NCBI RefSeq assembly: GCF_038003045.1
Contig: NZ_JBBOOK010000001.1
Span: 1,922,001-1,986,000 of the forward strand
DNA length: 64,000 nucleotides
Direction of reading: 5' to 3'
Origin: Sporosarcina sp. FSL W7-1349
GTDB taxonomy: Bacteria > Bacillota > Bacilli > Bacillales_A > Planococcaceae
Shown here: positions 8,270-17,512 of the stretch, one piece after another
Layout: each line of letters opens with the position of its first letter
How positions within the stretch are numbered: position 1 is the stretch's first letter
Position numbers and translations under genes: made by a program
Notes under the pieces: generated by a model
What the model was told of the DNA's origin: nothing
What the model saw: the letters and a program-made list of their open reading frames with translations, nothing else
Databases searched by the model: none

Positions 8270-9259
8270 TTAAATATTCGAGTATTTTTCTACATATTGT
8301 TGAACCTTTTCTTTGTCATCCTTTGTAAAAACATCCAAGTCCACAATAATTTCGCTTTCTACTTCTTCACCCTGCAATACTTGAACGGCCGCTTCTACTG
8401 ACTGATAACCGATCTTTTCAGGATCTTGTGTGGAAACTGCTTGATATGGGTTCGTACTATCCAATAAAGCATTGCCTGTTTGTACATCCATATCCGTTCC
8501 GAAGAACTTAATTTTTTCTTGAAGTCCTTTAGAAATGATCCCTTGAACGACTCCCATTGTCGTTCCGCCATTTGCTGCCCACATGACATTCATATCCGGA
8601 TTGGCTTGTATCATCGTTTCAGCAACGGACATTCCGTTTTCCGGCCCATTTGCATCTTGTTTGCTCACAATTTCGATTCCCGGTGCTTTTTCTACTTCTG
8701 AAAGAAAACCTCTTTCACGATCTTTACCTACTTCAAACATGGAAAGCGTAACCATCCCTAGCTTTGCTTCCCCGTTCAAGTGTTCATTTACATAGTCAAC
8801 TAAAATTTTGCCTGCCTGAGCGCCCAGTTCAAAATTATCAATCCCCACAAAATACTTCATAACCTCTTCATCCACGTTTGTATTATAATTGATCACTGTT
8901 ACATCTTTTTCTAAAGCACGTTTAATTGCTTGCGTAGATGAAGATGAATCAATTGCAGACATTACAATAGCATCCATCCCTTGAGATGAATAGGTGTCTA
9001 TCAGGTTAGATTCTTCAGCTAAATCCAAATTAGAATTTCCAATCTTTAGATTTACGTTATAATCTTTTGCCGCCTTTTCCATTCCCAATTGAATTTGCTT
9101 AAACCATTCTACATCCGATTGCATTAGAATCCCTGCTATTTCATACTTTTTATTATCAGTGTTACTCGACTCACTATTTGTAGTATTTTCATTACATGCA
9201 GTTAGCACCAATAGACTGATTAACAAAATTACTAGAGCCGCTTTATTAAATACCTTCAT
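8270..9259 (-). CDS. Sugar ABC transporter substrate-binding lipoprotein (RbsB-like)
   Basis: A 329-residue periplasmic-binding-protein type I (Peripla_BP_4) receptor. The signal peptide MKVFNKAALVILLISLLVLT is followed by ACNENTT, with the lipobox Cys. The mature part shows the fold landmarks MQSDVEWFKQIQLGMEKAA, VMSAIDSSSSTQAIKRA and WAANGGTTMGVVQG. I chose ATG 9259 over an upstream ATG at 9289 because GGGGAGGCGG lies just ahead of it and the signal peptide begins there. It sits 26 bp behind the dehydrogenase gene. A monosaccharide or sugar-like ligand is expected. Confidence 0.92.
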   Translation of the reverse strand: MKVFNKAALVILLISLLVLTACNENTTNSESSNTDNKKYEIAGILMQSDVEWFKQIQLGMEKAAKDYNVNLKIGNSNLDLAEESNLIDTYSSQGMDAIVMSAIDSSSSTQAIKRALEKDVTVINYNTNVDEEVMKYFVGIDNFELGAQAGKILVDYVNEHLNGEAKLGMVTLSMFEVGKDRERGFLSEVEKAPGIEIVSKQDANGPENGMSVAETMIQANPDMNVMWAANGGTTMGVVQGIISKGLQEKIKFFGTDMDVQTGNALLDSTNPYQAVSTQDPEKIGYQSVEAAVQVLQGEEVESEIIVDLDVFTKDDKEKVQQYVEKYSNI

Positions 9260-9285
9260 AATTTTCCGCCTCCCCTTATCCGTCT

Positions 9286-10362
9286 TCAATTAATTTCTTC
9301 AAGCCATACAGGTCTATTTTCTTTCATTGATTGATAGGCAGCATAAACCATTTTTAATGTTAATAAATTATCATTCACACTATTTTCAGGTTCTCTATTT
9401 TCTTCGATAGCCCTCATCAATTCACCCATTGTTCCTATAAATGCGTGCGGAAACCATTTTCCTTCTAGATTTGGTTTAAACCATGTATCTTTGATTAATT
9501 TATTTGAGGTGAATTCAATCGTGTCTTCTTGTCCAAACGGATAATTATACAATGCTCCATTTTGTCCCTTAATGATGCCTTCCGTACCTTCAAATCGATA
9601 TGTTGCATACCAATCGTCTTGTGTCGACCAGTTATTATGGTTATCATAGACAAGGCCCCTGGCATATCCGGGAAACTTCATATGGATAAGAGTTCTAGTT
9701 TCACCCTCCACTTGCTGATCTGGATATTTTGCGCCATCTGCATAGATATACTCGGGGGTTCCAAACAAAAACCGAATTGAATCTAAATAGTGTATACTAT
9801 GGTACATAATTTCTAGATTTTTTATCTTTTTTAGAAAAGGCCAGTTTTCAAATTGCGTCAATACATTTACTTGGATTGAAGCGTTCGTTAGTTCTCCAAG
9901 AAGGCCTTTACTAATGATGTCGTGACTGGCCCTGATTGATGGTGCCCATCTCATTTGCTGATTAATCGCTATTTTCACATTATATTTTTCGCCAAGCGCT
10001 ACAATTTTCTTAGCATTTTCCATGGTATCAGCAAGCGGTTTTTGACATAATATATGTTTACCTGCTTTTGCAGCTAATTCAACAACTTTTGGCTGTAAGT
10101 CAGCGGTTACAGCTATATCTACAATATCTACTTCAGGATGGTTGATTAACTCTTCCATTGTCTTACATACGTTTGGTATATTAAATTGTTGGGCGACAGA
10201 TTCAGCCCGCTGGACCGTTCGATTGTATATACCAACTACCTCAAAACCTGCCAATTGATATGCGGGTAAGTGAGCATCCCGTACGATCTCTCCTGCACCA
10301 ATAATTCCGATACGCAAGTTTTTATTTTTAGGAACTGCTGGCTTATAGTCCACCTCGAACAT
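9286..10362 (-). CDS. Gfo/Idh/MocA-family NAD(P)-dependent sugar oxidoreductase
   Basis: A 358-residue enzyme with an N-terminal Rossmann fold (RIGIIGAGEIVRDAHLPAY, residues ~17-35), the family dinucleotide loop KHILCQKPLAD (the usual EKP is QKP here) and the C-terminal substrate domain with YHSIHYLDSIRFLFG, whose His and Asp normally act in catalysis. These enzymes oxidise sugars or inositols, often at C1 to a lactone. A lactonase (10727-11557) and a mutarotase (10384-10707) are adjacent, so a sugar 1-dehydrogenase role is a reasonable inference. It ends 26 bp before the ABC binding-protein start. Confidence 0.88.
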   Translation of the reverse strand: MFEVDYKPAVPKNKNLRIGIIGAGEIVRDAHLPAYQLAGFEVVGIYNRTVQRAESVAQQFNIPNVCKTMEELINHPEVDIVDIAVTADLQPKVVELAAKAGKHILCQKPLADTMENAKKIVALGEKYNVKIAINQQMRWAPSIRASHDIISKGLLGELTNASIQVNVLTQFENWPFLKKIKNLEIMYHSIHYLDSIRFLFGTPEYIYADGAKYPDQQVEGETRTLIHMKFPGYARGLVYDNHNNWSTQDDWYATYRFEGTEGIIKGQNGALYNYPFGQEDTIEFTSNKLIKDTWFKPNLEGKWFPHAFIGTMGELMRAIEENREPENSVNDNLLTLKMVYAAYQSMKENRPVWLEEIN

Positions 10363-10383
10363 TTTCTTTTCCCTCCCCCGAAT

Positions 10384-10707
10384 TTATTCTAAATAGAATA
10401 CTTCCTTCATACTTGCCCACCATTCATTTTCCGATCGGGTCACGAGCGGCTCTTGCAAGGGCTTACAAATAGCCCACCATCTTTGAGTTGTTTCATCTTT
10501 CTCCATTTCAGCCATATCTTTTTCATAATTTTCTCCAACATATTCGTAGTAACTAAATAATGTATTATCCTTTATATGGATGGAGTAATTTTGAATATTA
10601 CTTCTTTTGATACGATCGATTACCTCAGGCCATACTCGTTGATGAAGCTTTTTATATTCATCGATATGTTCATCGGTTATATGGATTACGCTGGCTACTC
10701 TTAACAT
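10384..10707 (-). CDS. L-rhamnose mutarotase family protein (RhaM/FucU-like)
   Basis: A 107-residue protein matching the length of RhaM (about 104). The residues I recall as catalytic in RhaM line up: Tyr18 and His22 in DEYKKLHQRVWPEV, Tyr41 in NYSIHI, and the Trp pair in TTQRWWAICKPLQEPL. It interconverts the anomers of a sugar, typically L-rhamnose, so that enzymes or importers can use the right one. The longer frame back to 10761 overlaps the lactonase gene; ATG 10707 has AGAGGTG upstream and fits the family start, so I use it. It points to a 6-deoxyhexose-like substrate, by inference. Confidence 0.85.
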   Translation of the reverse strand: MLRVASVIHITDEHIDEYKKLHQRVWPEVIDRIKRSNIQNYSIHIKDNTLFSYYEYVGENYEKDMAEMEKDETTQRWWAICKPLQEPLVTRSENEWWASMKEVFYLE

Positions 10708-10726
10708 CCTATTCACCTCTTTTAAT

Positions 10727-11557
10727 TCAAAGCTGATAGAACTTGGTGGCAGTTTTATCAAAAACAGCTTGATATTCCTTATCAGTGCGTTCTGTCATTG
10801 CAATCTCTACTGAATCCAATACCTGTTTATAATCACCTGCTAAATTTAAAACAGGCCAATCGCTACCGAACATTAATCTATCCGCACCAAATAGAGTAAA
10901 AGCAATATCAATATAAGGTTGTATGTCTTCCGCATTCCAATCAGGGGAAGCAGCCGTATTTAACCCCGAAATTTTTGCATATACATTTGGATTGGAAGCG
11001 GCTTGTTTTATAAGTTCCTGCCAAGGCTCAAACTGAGCAGAAGCGATCGGCGGTTTTCCTAGATGGTCGATTACCATTCTCAAATTAGGCAATTTTTCAG
11101 AAAGTATAGGGATCAATTTGAGATGCTCCGGTAAAACAGCGACAACATCAAATGGCACGTCATTAGCTTGTAAAACATTTAAGCCTTCAATAACTTGGGG
11201 CTGGATTAGCCAATTGACATCCTTTTCATTATGGATTAGGTGACGAACCCCTTTGAAATATGGGTTTTCTAAAAACTTTTCTAAACGAATAGCCGTCTCA
11301 TCCGGTTTGTCTAAAGGGACCCATCCTACAACGCCAGCCACCCAGTTGTATTTCTCAGCAATTTCCAACATATACAGTGTGTCTTCGTAGGAGTTATCTG
11401 CTTGAACAAGAATTGTTTTATCAATATGAACCTCTTTCAGTATCCCCGCTAATTCAGGTGGCTCGATACTACGAAAAATCGGTTCTTCATCTTTGGTGGG
11501 CCATATATAGGGTACACGATCAAAATTCCAAAAATGTTGATGCGCATCAATTCTCAT
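10727..11557 (-). CDS. Amidohydrolase-2 family lactonase (L-fuconolactonase / L-rhamnonolactonase-like)
   Basis: A 276-residue metal-dependent TIM-barrel hydrolase. It starts with the metal-binding RIDAHQHFWNF (HxH), has the VIDHLGKPP histidine and ends with FGSDWPV, whose Asp completes the site. This is the COG3618 group whose studied members open L-fucono- or L-rhamnono-lactones or act on 2-pyrone-4,6-dicarboxylate. In this operon it would hydrolyse the lactone made by the Gfo/Idh enzyme. The RhaM-type gene follows after 19 bp. The exact lactone is not determined. Confidence 0.88.
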   Translation of the reverse strand: MRIDAHQHFWNFDRVPYIWPTKDEEPIFRSIEPPELAGILKEVHIDKTILVQADNSYEDTLYMLEIAEKYNWVAGVVGWVPLDKPDETAIRLEKFLENPYFKGVRHLIHNEKDVNWLIQPQVIEGLNVLQANDVPFDVVAVLPEHLKLIPILSEKLPNLRMVIDHLGKPPIASAQFEPWQELIKQAASNPNVYAKISGLNTAASPDWNAEDIQPYIDIAFTLFGADRLMFGSDWPVLNLAGDYKQVLDSVEIAMTERTDKEYQAVFDKTATKFYQL

Positions 11558-11577
11558 GAACCTTGTCCTCCTTTTTC

Positions 11578-12348
11578 TTAGTCCATCTCATACCCACCAC
11601 AAACATTTAAAGCTTGTCCATTAATGTAGGAACTTTGATCGGAACATAAAAACAGTGCTGTATCCGAGACGTCTTCTGGTGTACCTAAGCGATCTAATTT
11701 AATGGTTTGCAGAAATTTCTCCTCGGGACTCTCTCCCAGATTTCTTCTTTTTTCGTATATTTCTTCCATCATGGGAGTTAAAATAACCCCTGGACAAATT
11801 GCATTTGTTCTTATATTTTGTTTTCCAAAAGCTTCTGCCATGGATTTTGTCAAGCTAATAATACCCGCTTTACTGGCGGCATAGTGAGGGGAGTATGGCC
11901 GACCGCTCCTTCCTGCTATCGAAGAAATATTGATAATCCTTCCCTCTTTTTGCGTAAGCATTTGGGCTACAATAGCTTGGGATAACAAAAATACGCTCTT
12001 TAAATTAATGGACAACACCCTGTCCCAATCTTCCTCCGTAATATCCAGAAATGGTTTAGTTTGCATAATACCTGCGTTATTGACCAAAATGTCGATTACC
12101 TGAAACTTCTCCTTGGAGAACTCCACCAATTCCGTTAAATTTTCACTGTTTGTTAAATCAGTCACAAATGAAAATAGTTGCCCTTCCACTTGATGCTGTT
12201 CTTCTGTGACGATAGAATGGATCTCTGGATTCAAATCGACCAGCAATACATTTACCCCGTGGCTGGCCAGCTTGAGAGCAATTGACTTTCCGATTCCTTG
12301 GTAAGCCCCTGTCACAATAGCATTTTTTCCTTTTACTCCGTATGTCAT
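11578..12348 (-). CDS. Short-chain dehydrogenase/reductase (SDR)
   Basis: A 256-residue classical SDR: cofactor loop TGAYQGIG near residue 14, NNAG around residue 86, catalytic Ser in NISSIAGRSG and Tyr-Lys in YSPHYAASKAG, then PGVILTPM. The Asp closing the second strand (LLVDLN) favours NAD over NADP. Such enzymes in sugar clusters oxidise a hydroxyl of the sugar acid, for example at C4 of a 2-keto-3-deoxy acid. I chose ATG 12348, nine bases after AGGTGG; a GTG at 12363 overlaps that ribosome-binding site. Confidence 0.9.
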   Translation of the reverse strand: MTYGVKGKNAIVTGAYQGIGKSIALKLASHGVNVLLVDLNPEIHSIVTEEQHQVEGQLFSFVTDLTNSENLTELVEFSKEKFQVIDILVNNAGIMQTKPFLDITEEDWDRVLSINLKSVFLLSQAIVAQMLTQKEGRIINISSIAGRSGRPYSPHYAASKAGIISLTKSMAEAFGKQNIRTNAICPGVILTPMMEEIYEKRRNLGESPEEKFLQTIKLDRLGTPEDVSDTALFLCSDQSSYINGQALNVCGGYEMD

Positions 12349-12368
12349 ATCTATCCGATCCACCTACC

Positions 12369-13604
12369 TTAGAATAGTTCCCATTCTTTCGATTCCAATT
12401 GTTCAATAAGATTTTGCAGAAACACAGCCCCTACAGCGCCATCAATCAACCTATGATCGAATGATGCCGATAAGCGCAAGATTGGTTTCACTTCAATTTC
12501 TCCTTGCTCATTCACGACTGGTTTAAGCTTGGAAGAGCCTACCGCTAAAATCCCTGACTCTGGAGGATTTACTAAAGCAGTAAAGTCATCTATTCCAAAA
12601 GCCCCCAAGTTTGAGATTGTAAATGACCCATTACTCATCTCATCCACCGTTAGTTTCCCTGCTTTGGCTTTGTTAACTAATCTGTCCCTTTCCTTGGCGA
12701 TTTCAATTACCGATAATTGATCCGCGTTGCAAATAACGGGAACTAGCAAGCTGTCGTTCACGGCGACTGCAAGACCAACATTAATATCTTTTTTCTTTAT
12801 AATCGCATGCTGTTTTTCACTATACTCATAACTGCTATTAAAAATTGGCTGCTTCGCTATTGCTAATGCCACAGCTTTGATTAAAAAATCATTGATGGAT
12901 AACTTCACGCCTTTATTACCTAGTTCATTCACTTTTTTGCGTAATGTTTCCATATTGGTCACGTTCATATCCCGGTTCAATTGGAATTGAGGGACGTTCA
13001 TAAAGCTATCGGTCATCCGCGTGGCGATAACTTGACGTATACCGCTGACCGGTTCTTTTTGTGTATCATTGCCAACCTGTTCCACTGTCTCTCTTGATTT
13101 TGTTATGTTGGTTTTCCTTGCATCAAGCGCTTTGTAGACGTCCGTTAAAACAATTCTTCCAAGTGGACCGCTTCCAACAAGTTCATGAGCCAAAAGATCA
13201 TTTTCTTTTAGCAACCTTCTAGCCGCCGGAGATATGCGGATTCGATCAGATTGGTTTGTATGCACTGCTGTTGCTTTCTGAGGACTAGGTTTTTTTACTT
13301 TTTCAACTTCCGTTGGTTGAATTGACATGGATTCTTTTTGTCCATTACCTTCTTTACTACTTACTTCCGAAACCCCAATGCTTCCCAATATCTCCCCAAC
13401 CTGAACTAATTCTCCCTCCTCATACAAGATTTCTGTCAAGACTCCTGTATGAGGTGCCTCCACTTCCAAAATGGATTTATCTGTTTGTACTTCCACGATC
13501 GGCTCTTCTTCATTAACCGTATCACCAACTTGTTTAAGCCAAGTGACAATTGTTGCTTCATCCATGGTTAATCCCATTTTAGGTAAAATAATGTCAGCCG
13601 CCAT
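12369..13604 (-). CDS. 2-oxo acid / acetoin dehydrogenase E2, dihydrolipoamide acyltransferase
   Basis: A 411-residue E2. Domains in order are one N-terminal lipoyl domain with the lipoyl lysine in VQTDKSILEVEAP (Lys43), a linker, a peripheral-subunit-binding domain (RIRISPAARRLLKENDL, ~residues 120-160) and the C-terminal acyltransferase core with SASFDHRLIDGAVGA (HxxxDG catalytic His). It would pass the acyl group formed by E1 (15506-17492) to CoA, with E3 (13620-15038) reoxidising the lipoyl arm. ATG 13604 has AGGGGTG six bases ahead; a GTG nine bases upstream is inside that site. The acyl chain is not known. Confidence 0.9.
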   Translation of the reverse strand: MAADIILPKMGLTMDEATIVTWLKQVGDTVNEEEPIVEVQTDKSILEVEAPHTGVLTEILYEEGELVQVGEILGSIGVSEVSSKEGNGQKESMSIQPTEVEKVKKPSPQKATAVHTNQSDRIRISPAARRLLKENDLLAHELVGSGPLGRIVLTDVYKALDARKTNITKSRETVEQVGNDTQKEPVSGIRQVIATRMTDSFMNVPQFQLNRDMNVTNMETLRKKVNELGNKGVKLSINDFLIKAVALAIAKQPIFNSSYEYSEKQHAIIKKKDINVGLAVAVNDSLLVPVICNADQLSVIEIAKERDRLVNKAKAGKLTVDEMSNGSFTISNLGAFGIDDFTALVNPPESGILAVGSSKLKPVVNEQGEIEVKPILRLSASFDHRLIDGAVGAVFLQNLIEQLESKEWELF

Positions 13605-13619
13605 TCTACTCACCCCTAC

Positions 13620-15038
13620 TCAACCGTTAATTTCCAATCCTTGAACCGCTAAAGCCGCTTCCCCTAAAATTTCACTTATGCTTGGATGCGGATGAATCGC
13701 TGTACTCATTTCCCAAGACGTAGTTTCCAGGAGCATTCCTAACGATAATTCTCCAATTAATTCAGTAGCTTTTTCTCCGATTAGATGGACTCCGACCACT
13801 TGGTCTGTCTTTATATCCGTTATTACTTTGGCGAACCCTTGGTTGTTAGAACTTATTAAAGCTTTTCCATTACCTGTGTAGTGGAACTTACCAACTTGAA
13901 ATTTCCTCCCGCTTCTTATACATTCGGATTCAGTTAAACCAATACTTGCTATTTCGGGATTTGTATATATACATTTTGGAATATACTGTTCATTTACTGG
14001 CTCAACATAGTCACCTAGAATGCTATCGATTGCAATCGTGCCTTGATGTGCTGCCAGGTGAGCCAACTGATAGGAACCAGTGATATCTCCAACAGCGTAT
14101 AATCCCTTAAGAGATGTCTCCATAAACTCATTCGTTTTCACAAAGTGATTTTCAGTTTCCATATCGAAATTTAGTTGAAGATCGGCAAATGTAGTCTTCC
14201 TGCCAGTAGCTACAAGTAAAATGTCTGAAGGAATAGCGGTTGTTAAACTCGTTTCATTATTTTGTAATGTAATTTCTAAGTGATCATTATTATCTTGAAT
14301 CTCTTCTAAAATCACTTCATGTCCCAAGTAAAGATTGACACCTTTTTTTCTCAAGCTCTTTTCGAGTTCATTGCATATCTCTTCATCATTAGTCGGTATC
14401 AAATGCTTTTCTTTCTCAATGATAGTTACTGCGCATCCCATTTCACTGAAAAATGTAGCATACTCCACTCCAATAACGCCTCCGCCCATAATTGAAATAG
14501 AATTAGGAAGATAATCTAAATCCAATAAAGTGTCGCTTGTAACGATTTTCTCACTGTGTTCATCAACATTCTTTGGAACAAGGGGGACGGTTCCTGTGGC
14601 CAAAATGACATGTTTTCCTTCAAATTCTTCAATTTCGTTTGTTAATCTTCTTACTTTAATCAGAAAGGTTTCAGCCATTTTCAAGATAGCTTCAGCTTGG
14701 CCTTCAACTACTGTAATCTTATTTTTCTTCATTAAAAATCGCAGTCCTGAGAAAAGCTGATCGATGATCCCCTCTCTTTTTTCAAGAAACTTGGGATAAT
14801 CTACTTTCTCTACATTATTTTCGTCAACTGACTTGATTCCCCACTCATGACTATGTTTCAATGCTTGTACTTTTTTTGATAACTCCAACATAATTTTTGT
14901 AGGAATACAGCCCTTATGTAGACAGGTTCCTCCTAATTTTTCTTTTTCAATGAGCAAAACTTTCAATCCTTTTTTTGCTCCACGAATTGCTGCCGTATAG
15001 CCCCCAATTCCTCCTCCTATAACGACTACATCAAACAT
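13620..15038 (-). CDS. Dihydrolipoyl dehydrogenase (E3)
   Basis: A 472-residue flavoprotein. It has the FAD loop VVIGGGIGGYTAAIRGA at the N-terminus, the redox pair Cys39/Cys44 in GGTCLHKGCIPTK, the NAD loop GGGVIGVEYATFF, the second FAD site in GLYAVGDITG and the catalytic His-Glu region AIHPHPSISEILGEA near the C-terminus. It regenerates the lipoyl arm of the E2 at 12369-13604. The VOC gene's stop codon is directly followed by this start codon, so the two are probably translated together. It is dedicated to this complex by position. Confidence 0.95.
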   Translation of the reverse strand: MFDVVVIGGGIGGYTAAIRGAKKGLKVLLIEKEKLGGTCLHKGCIPTKIMLELSKKVQALKHSHEWGIKSVDENNVEKVDYPKFLEKREGIIDQLFSGLRFLMKKNKITVVEGQAEAILKMAETFLIKVRRLTNEIEEFEGKHVILATGTVPLVPKNVDEHSEKIVTSDTLLDLDYLPNSISIMGGGVIGVEYATFFSEMGCAVTIIEKEKHLIPTNDEEICNELEKSLRKKGVNLYLGHEVILEEIQDNNDHLEITLQNNETSLTTAIPSDILLVATGRKTTFADLQLNFDMETENHFVKTNEFMETSLKGLYAVGDITGSYQLAHLAAHQGTIAIDSILGDYVEPVNEQYIPKCIYTNPEIASIGLTESECIRSGRKFQVGKFHYTGNGKALISSNNQGFAKVITDIKTDQVVGVHLIGEKATELIGELSLGMLLETTSWEMSTAIHPHPSISEILGEAALAVQGLEING

Positions 15039-15509
15039 TTACACTCTCTCCTTTGATGGGGGTTGAACTAACTCTAAAGTTATCCCGTCCGGATCTTTGA
15101 AATATACAGTGTAGCCTCCCTTGTTGCGTCCTTCTTGAATTGCCACGATTTCAGATTTAAACGCTACGCCATGTTCTGTTAATCGATGAACAGTCTGAAA
15201 AATATCTGTTACTCTAAAAGCTAGGTGAGCACTGCGGGTATGAACAGTTCCTTCTGGGACTTCCAATCCTTTAGGAGATACATATTCAACTAACTCTAAT
15301 ACATGTCCTGAAGGGCCGACATCTAATCCATCAATGGAAAACATAGCTACCTTCAAATTGGCATCGGGATATCCAACCAGTTTTCTCGTGTATTCATTAT
15401 TTTGGGCCTGTTCATGAACCAACGTCAGGCCTAATAGATCCCGATAAAATGGAATCGATTTATCCAGGTTTTCCACCGTAAAGCTAGTGTGCCAAAGACC
15501 TATTATCAT
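15039..15509 (-). CDS. VOC (glyoxalase/bleomycin-resistance) superfamily protein
   Basis: A 156-residue protein with two beta-alpha-beta-beta-beta repeats. WHTSFTVENLDKSIPFYRDLLG and the later HLAFRVTDIF stretch give the repeat starts, and YFKDPDGITLELVQPP ends with the metal Glu. Histidines at the usual metal positions (WHTSF, SAHLAF) are kept, so it is likely a metal enzyme, such as an epimerase, isomerase or dioxygenase-like enzyme. It overlaps the E1 beta stop by four bases (ATGA) and abuts E3, an unusual place inside a 2-oxo acid dehydrogenase operon. The substrate is unknown; a role on the same keto acid or its CoA ester is inference. Confidence 0.82.
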   Translation of the reverse strand: MIIGLWHTSFTVENLDKSIPFYRDLLGLTLVHEQAQNNEYTRKLVGYPDANLKVAMFSIDGLDVGPSGHVLELVEYVSPKGLEVPEGTVHTRSAHLAFRVTDIFQTVHRLTEHGVAFKSEIVAIQEGRNKGGYTVYFKDPDGITLELVQPPSKERV

Positions 15510-16510
15510 TTTGAACCCTCTTTCATATATAGTGATTTTTTAATGTCATCCACAATATCTTCTACTTTAGGCAACACTTCTTTTTCCAATTTCATATTGT
15601 AAGGAATTGGCGTATCTTTCGCACCAATCCTATATACAGGTGCATCTAAATAATCAAACACTTCTTCTGAGATTTGAGCCGCTAATTCCGCGCCCCACCC
15701 AAAAGACTTTGCCGCTTCATGAACAATGATGAGCCGATTCGTCTTTTTCACGGAGTCTTTGATCGTTTCGATATCTAAAGGAACCAATGTCCGCAAGTCA
15801 ATCACTTCGGCATGAATGCCTTCAGCTTTTAATGCCTCGGCCGCTTCCAAGCTGAGATGCACACTTCTAGAAATGCTTACCATCGTAATATCTTCGCCTT
15901 CCACTAATACGTTGGCTTGTCCAAAAGCTATTGTATATTCTTCTTCAGGGACATGGCCTTTCGTATTGTATAAGAGCTTATTCTCAATAAACATAACCGG
16001 GCAGTTTTCTCGAATTGCCGTTTTTAGAAGTCCCTTTGCATCATAAGGACTGGAAGGTAGAACGACTTTCATTCCCGGTACATGAGCAAAAATAGTTTCG
16101 AGACTTTGGGAGTGTTGAGCTGCATTTCCACGCCCGCCCCCGCCTTGCGTTCTAAAAACAATGGGTACCGTGGTTTGCCCACCGGACATATATGCCATCT
16201 TCGCTCCTTGATTTAAAATCTGATCCATCGCCACAAATGTAAAATCAATCCACATAAATTCAACGATTGGTTTCAATCCAGTCATAGCAGCACCGATACC
16301 CGCGCCAGCGAAACCAGCCTCCGAAATAGGTGTATCAATCACCCGTTCCGCCCCGTATCGTTCAAACAGACCTTTAGTAACGTTAAAAACTCCTCCATAA
16401 GGACCTATATCTTCCCCCAATAAAATAATATCTTCATTTTTTTCCATTTCTTCTTTAAGAGCTTCATTTAACGCTTCTGCATAAGTGATCATTCTTTCAT
16501 TAGTAGACAT
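15506..16510 (-). CDS. 2-oxo acid / acetoin dehydrogenase E1 beta subunit
   Basis: A 334-residue transketolase-like beta chain: EDIGPYGGVFNVTKGLFERYG near residues 28-48, the cofactor region DTPISEAGFAGAGIGAAMTG, and the C-terminal domain starting at ALKAEGIHAEVIDLRTLVPL. Together with the alpha chain it binds thiamine diphosphate and decarboxylates or cleaves an alpha-keto compound, loading the acyl group onto E2. It overlaps the alpha gene by 11 bp. The family includes pyruvate, branched-chain and acetoin dehydrogenases; sequence alone does not separate them with certainty. Confidence 0.9.
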   Translation of the reverse strand: MSTNERMITYAEALNEALKEEMEKNEDIILLGEDIGPYGGVFNVTKGLFERYGAERVIDTPISEAGFAGAGIGAAMTGLKPIVEFMWIDFTFVAMDQILNQGAKMAYMSGGQTTVPIVFRTQGGGGRGNAAQHSQSLETIFAHVPGMKVVLPSSPYDAKGLLKTAIRENCPVMFIENKLLYNTKGHVPEEEYTIAFGQANVLVEGEDITMVSISRSVHLSLEAAEALKAEGIHAEVIDLRTLVPLDIETIKDSVKKTNRLIIVHEAAKSFGWGAELAAQISEEVFDYLDAPVYRIGAKDTPIPYNMKLEKEVLPKVEDIVDDIKKSLYMKEGSK

Positions 16511-17492
16511 CTGTGTATACCTCCTCTAAAGACGGCTCCTCATCCAATACAGCTTGTTCATAGCTAGCATTAATCTCTTCTTTTGCCTCTTCTGCCACTT
16601 CCTCCAATTCCCTTTCGGAAAGCCATTCGTATTGCAAGCACTGTTCTTTGAAGATTTTAAGAGGTTCTTTGGCCCACCATTCTTGTACCTCTTCCTTCGT
16701 TCTATAAGTCTCGCTATCTCCAAACATATGACCTAATAATCGGTAGGTTTTTGCTTCTATAAATGTCGGTCCATTGCCGCTTCTCGCCCGCTCAATAGCT
16801 TCTTTTGCAACGGCATCCACAGCCAATGGATCATTCCCATCGACGACAACAGAGTGAATATGATAGGCAATACCTCTCTCCGCCAAATCTTTATTTAACA
16901 ATGAATCTGAAATTGGTGTCATCTCAGAATATAAGTTATTCTCACAAACGAATATGATTGGAAGTTGCAGCACGGCGGCTAAATTTAGTGATTCATGAAA
17001 AACACCTTGGTTAGTAGCACCATCTCCGAAGAAAGTGACTGCAACTTTCCCTTCTCCTTTACGTTTTGCTGTTAACGCACCTCCGACAGCAATCGGAATG
17101 CCTCCCGCTACAATGCCATTTGCTCCAAGCATTCCTAGCTCTTTAGAAGCAATATGCATCGGGCCACCCTTTCCTTTACAATAGCCACTCTTCCTTCCAA
17201 ACATTTCGGCGAATAATTTGAATGGATCTGCTCCCTTTGCTAAGGCATGTCCTCTTCCTCGATAAGTGGTTGTCATATAGTCTGTATTATTCAAGTTCCT
17301 GCAAATTCCGACGGCAACAGCTTCTTGACCAATATATGGATGTACGGACCCGCCAATTAACCCTTTCTTATATGCCTTAATACTCGCTTCTTCAAAAAAA
17401 CGGATTTGATTGAGCCCATGCCAAATAGATGTTGCTTCTGATTTGTCTACCTTATAAAGATCTTCAGTTGCTTCAAAAAAGTTGATTTCCAA
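16500..17492 (-). CDS. 2-oxo acid / acetoin dehydrogenase E1 alpha subunit
   Basis: A 330-residue thiamine-diphosphate-binding alpha chain with the Mg-TPP motif GDGATNQGVFHESLNLAAVL ending in CENN, and the E1 alpha landmarks TTYRGRGHALAKGA and GGPMHIA. The start is TTG 17492, preceded at four bases by GGGAGG. Its size and separate alpha and beta chains fit AcoA-like E1. With 15506-16510 it forms the E1 heterotetramer. The first reaction of the complex could be cleavage of a diketone or hydroxyketone rather than simple decarboxylation. Confidence 0.9.
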   Translation of the reverse strand: MEINFFEATEDLYKVDKSEATSIWHGLNQIRFFEEASIKAYKKGLIGGSVHPYIGQEAVAVGICRNLNNTDYMTTTYRGRGHALAKGADPFKLFAEMFGRKSGYCKGKGGPMHIASKELGMLGANGIVAGGIPIAVGGALTAKRKGEGKVAVTFFGDGATNQGVFHESLNLAAVLQLPIIFVCENNLYSEMTPISDSLLNKDLAERGIAYHIHSVVVDGNDPLAVDAVAKEAIERARSGNGPTFIEAKTYRLLGHMFGDSETYRTKEEVQEWWAKEPLKIFKEQCLQYEWLSERELEEVAEEAKEEINASYEQAVLDEEPSLEEVYTDVY

Positions 17493-17512
17493 AGTTCCTC
17501 CCGCCTTTCTCC

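Noticed and set aside
10708..10761. 18-residue N-terminal extension of the mutarotase
   Set aside because: It overlaps the lactonase gene and breaks the match of Tyr18/His22 numbering with the family; the start at 10707 has its own ribosome-binding site.
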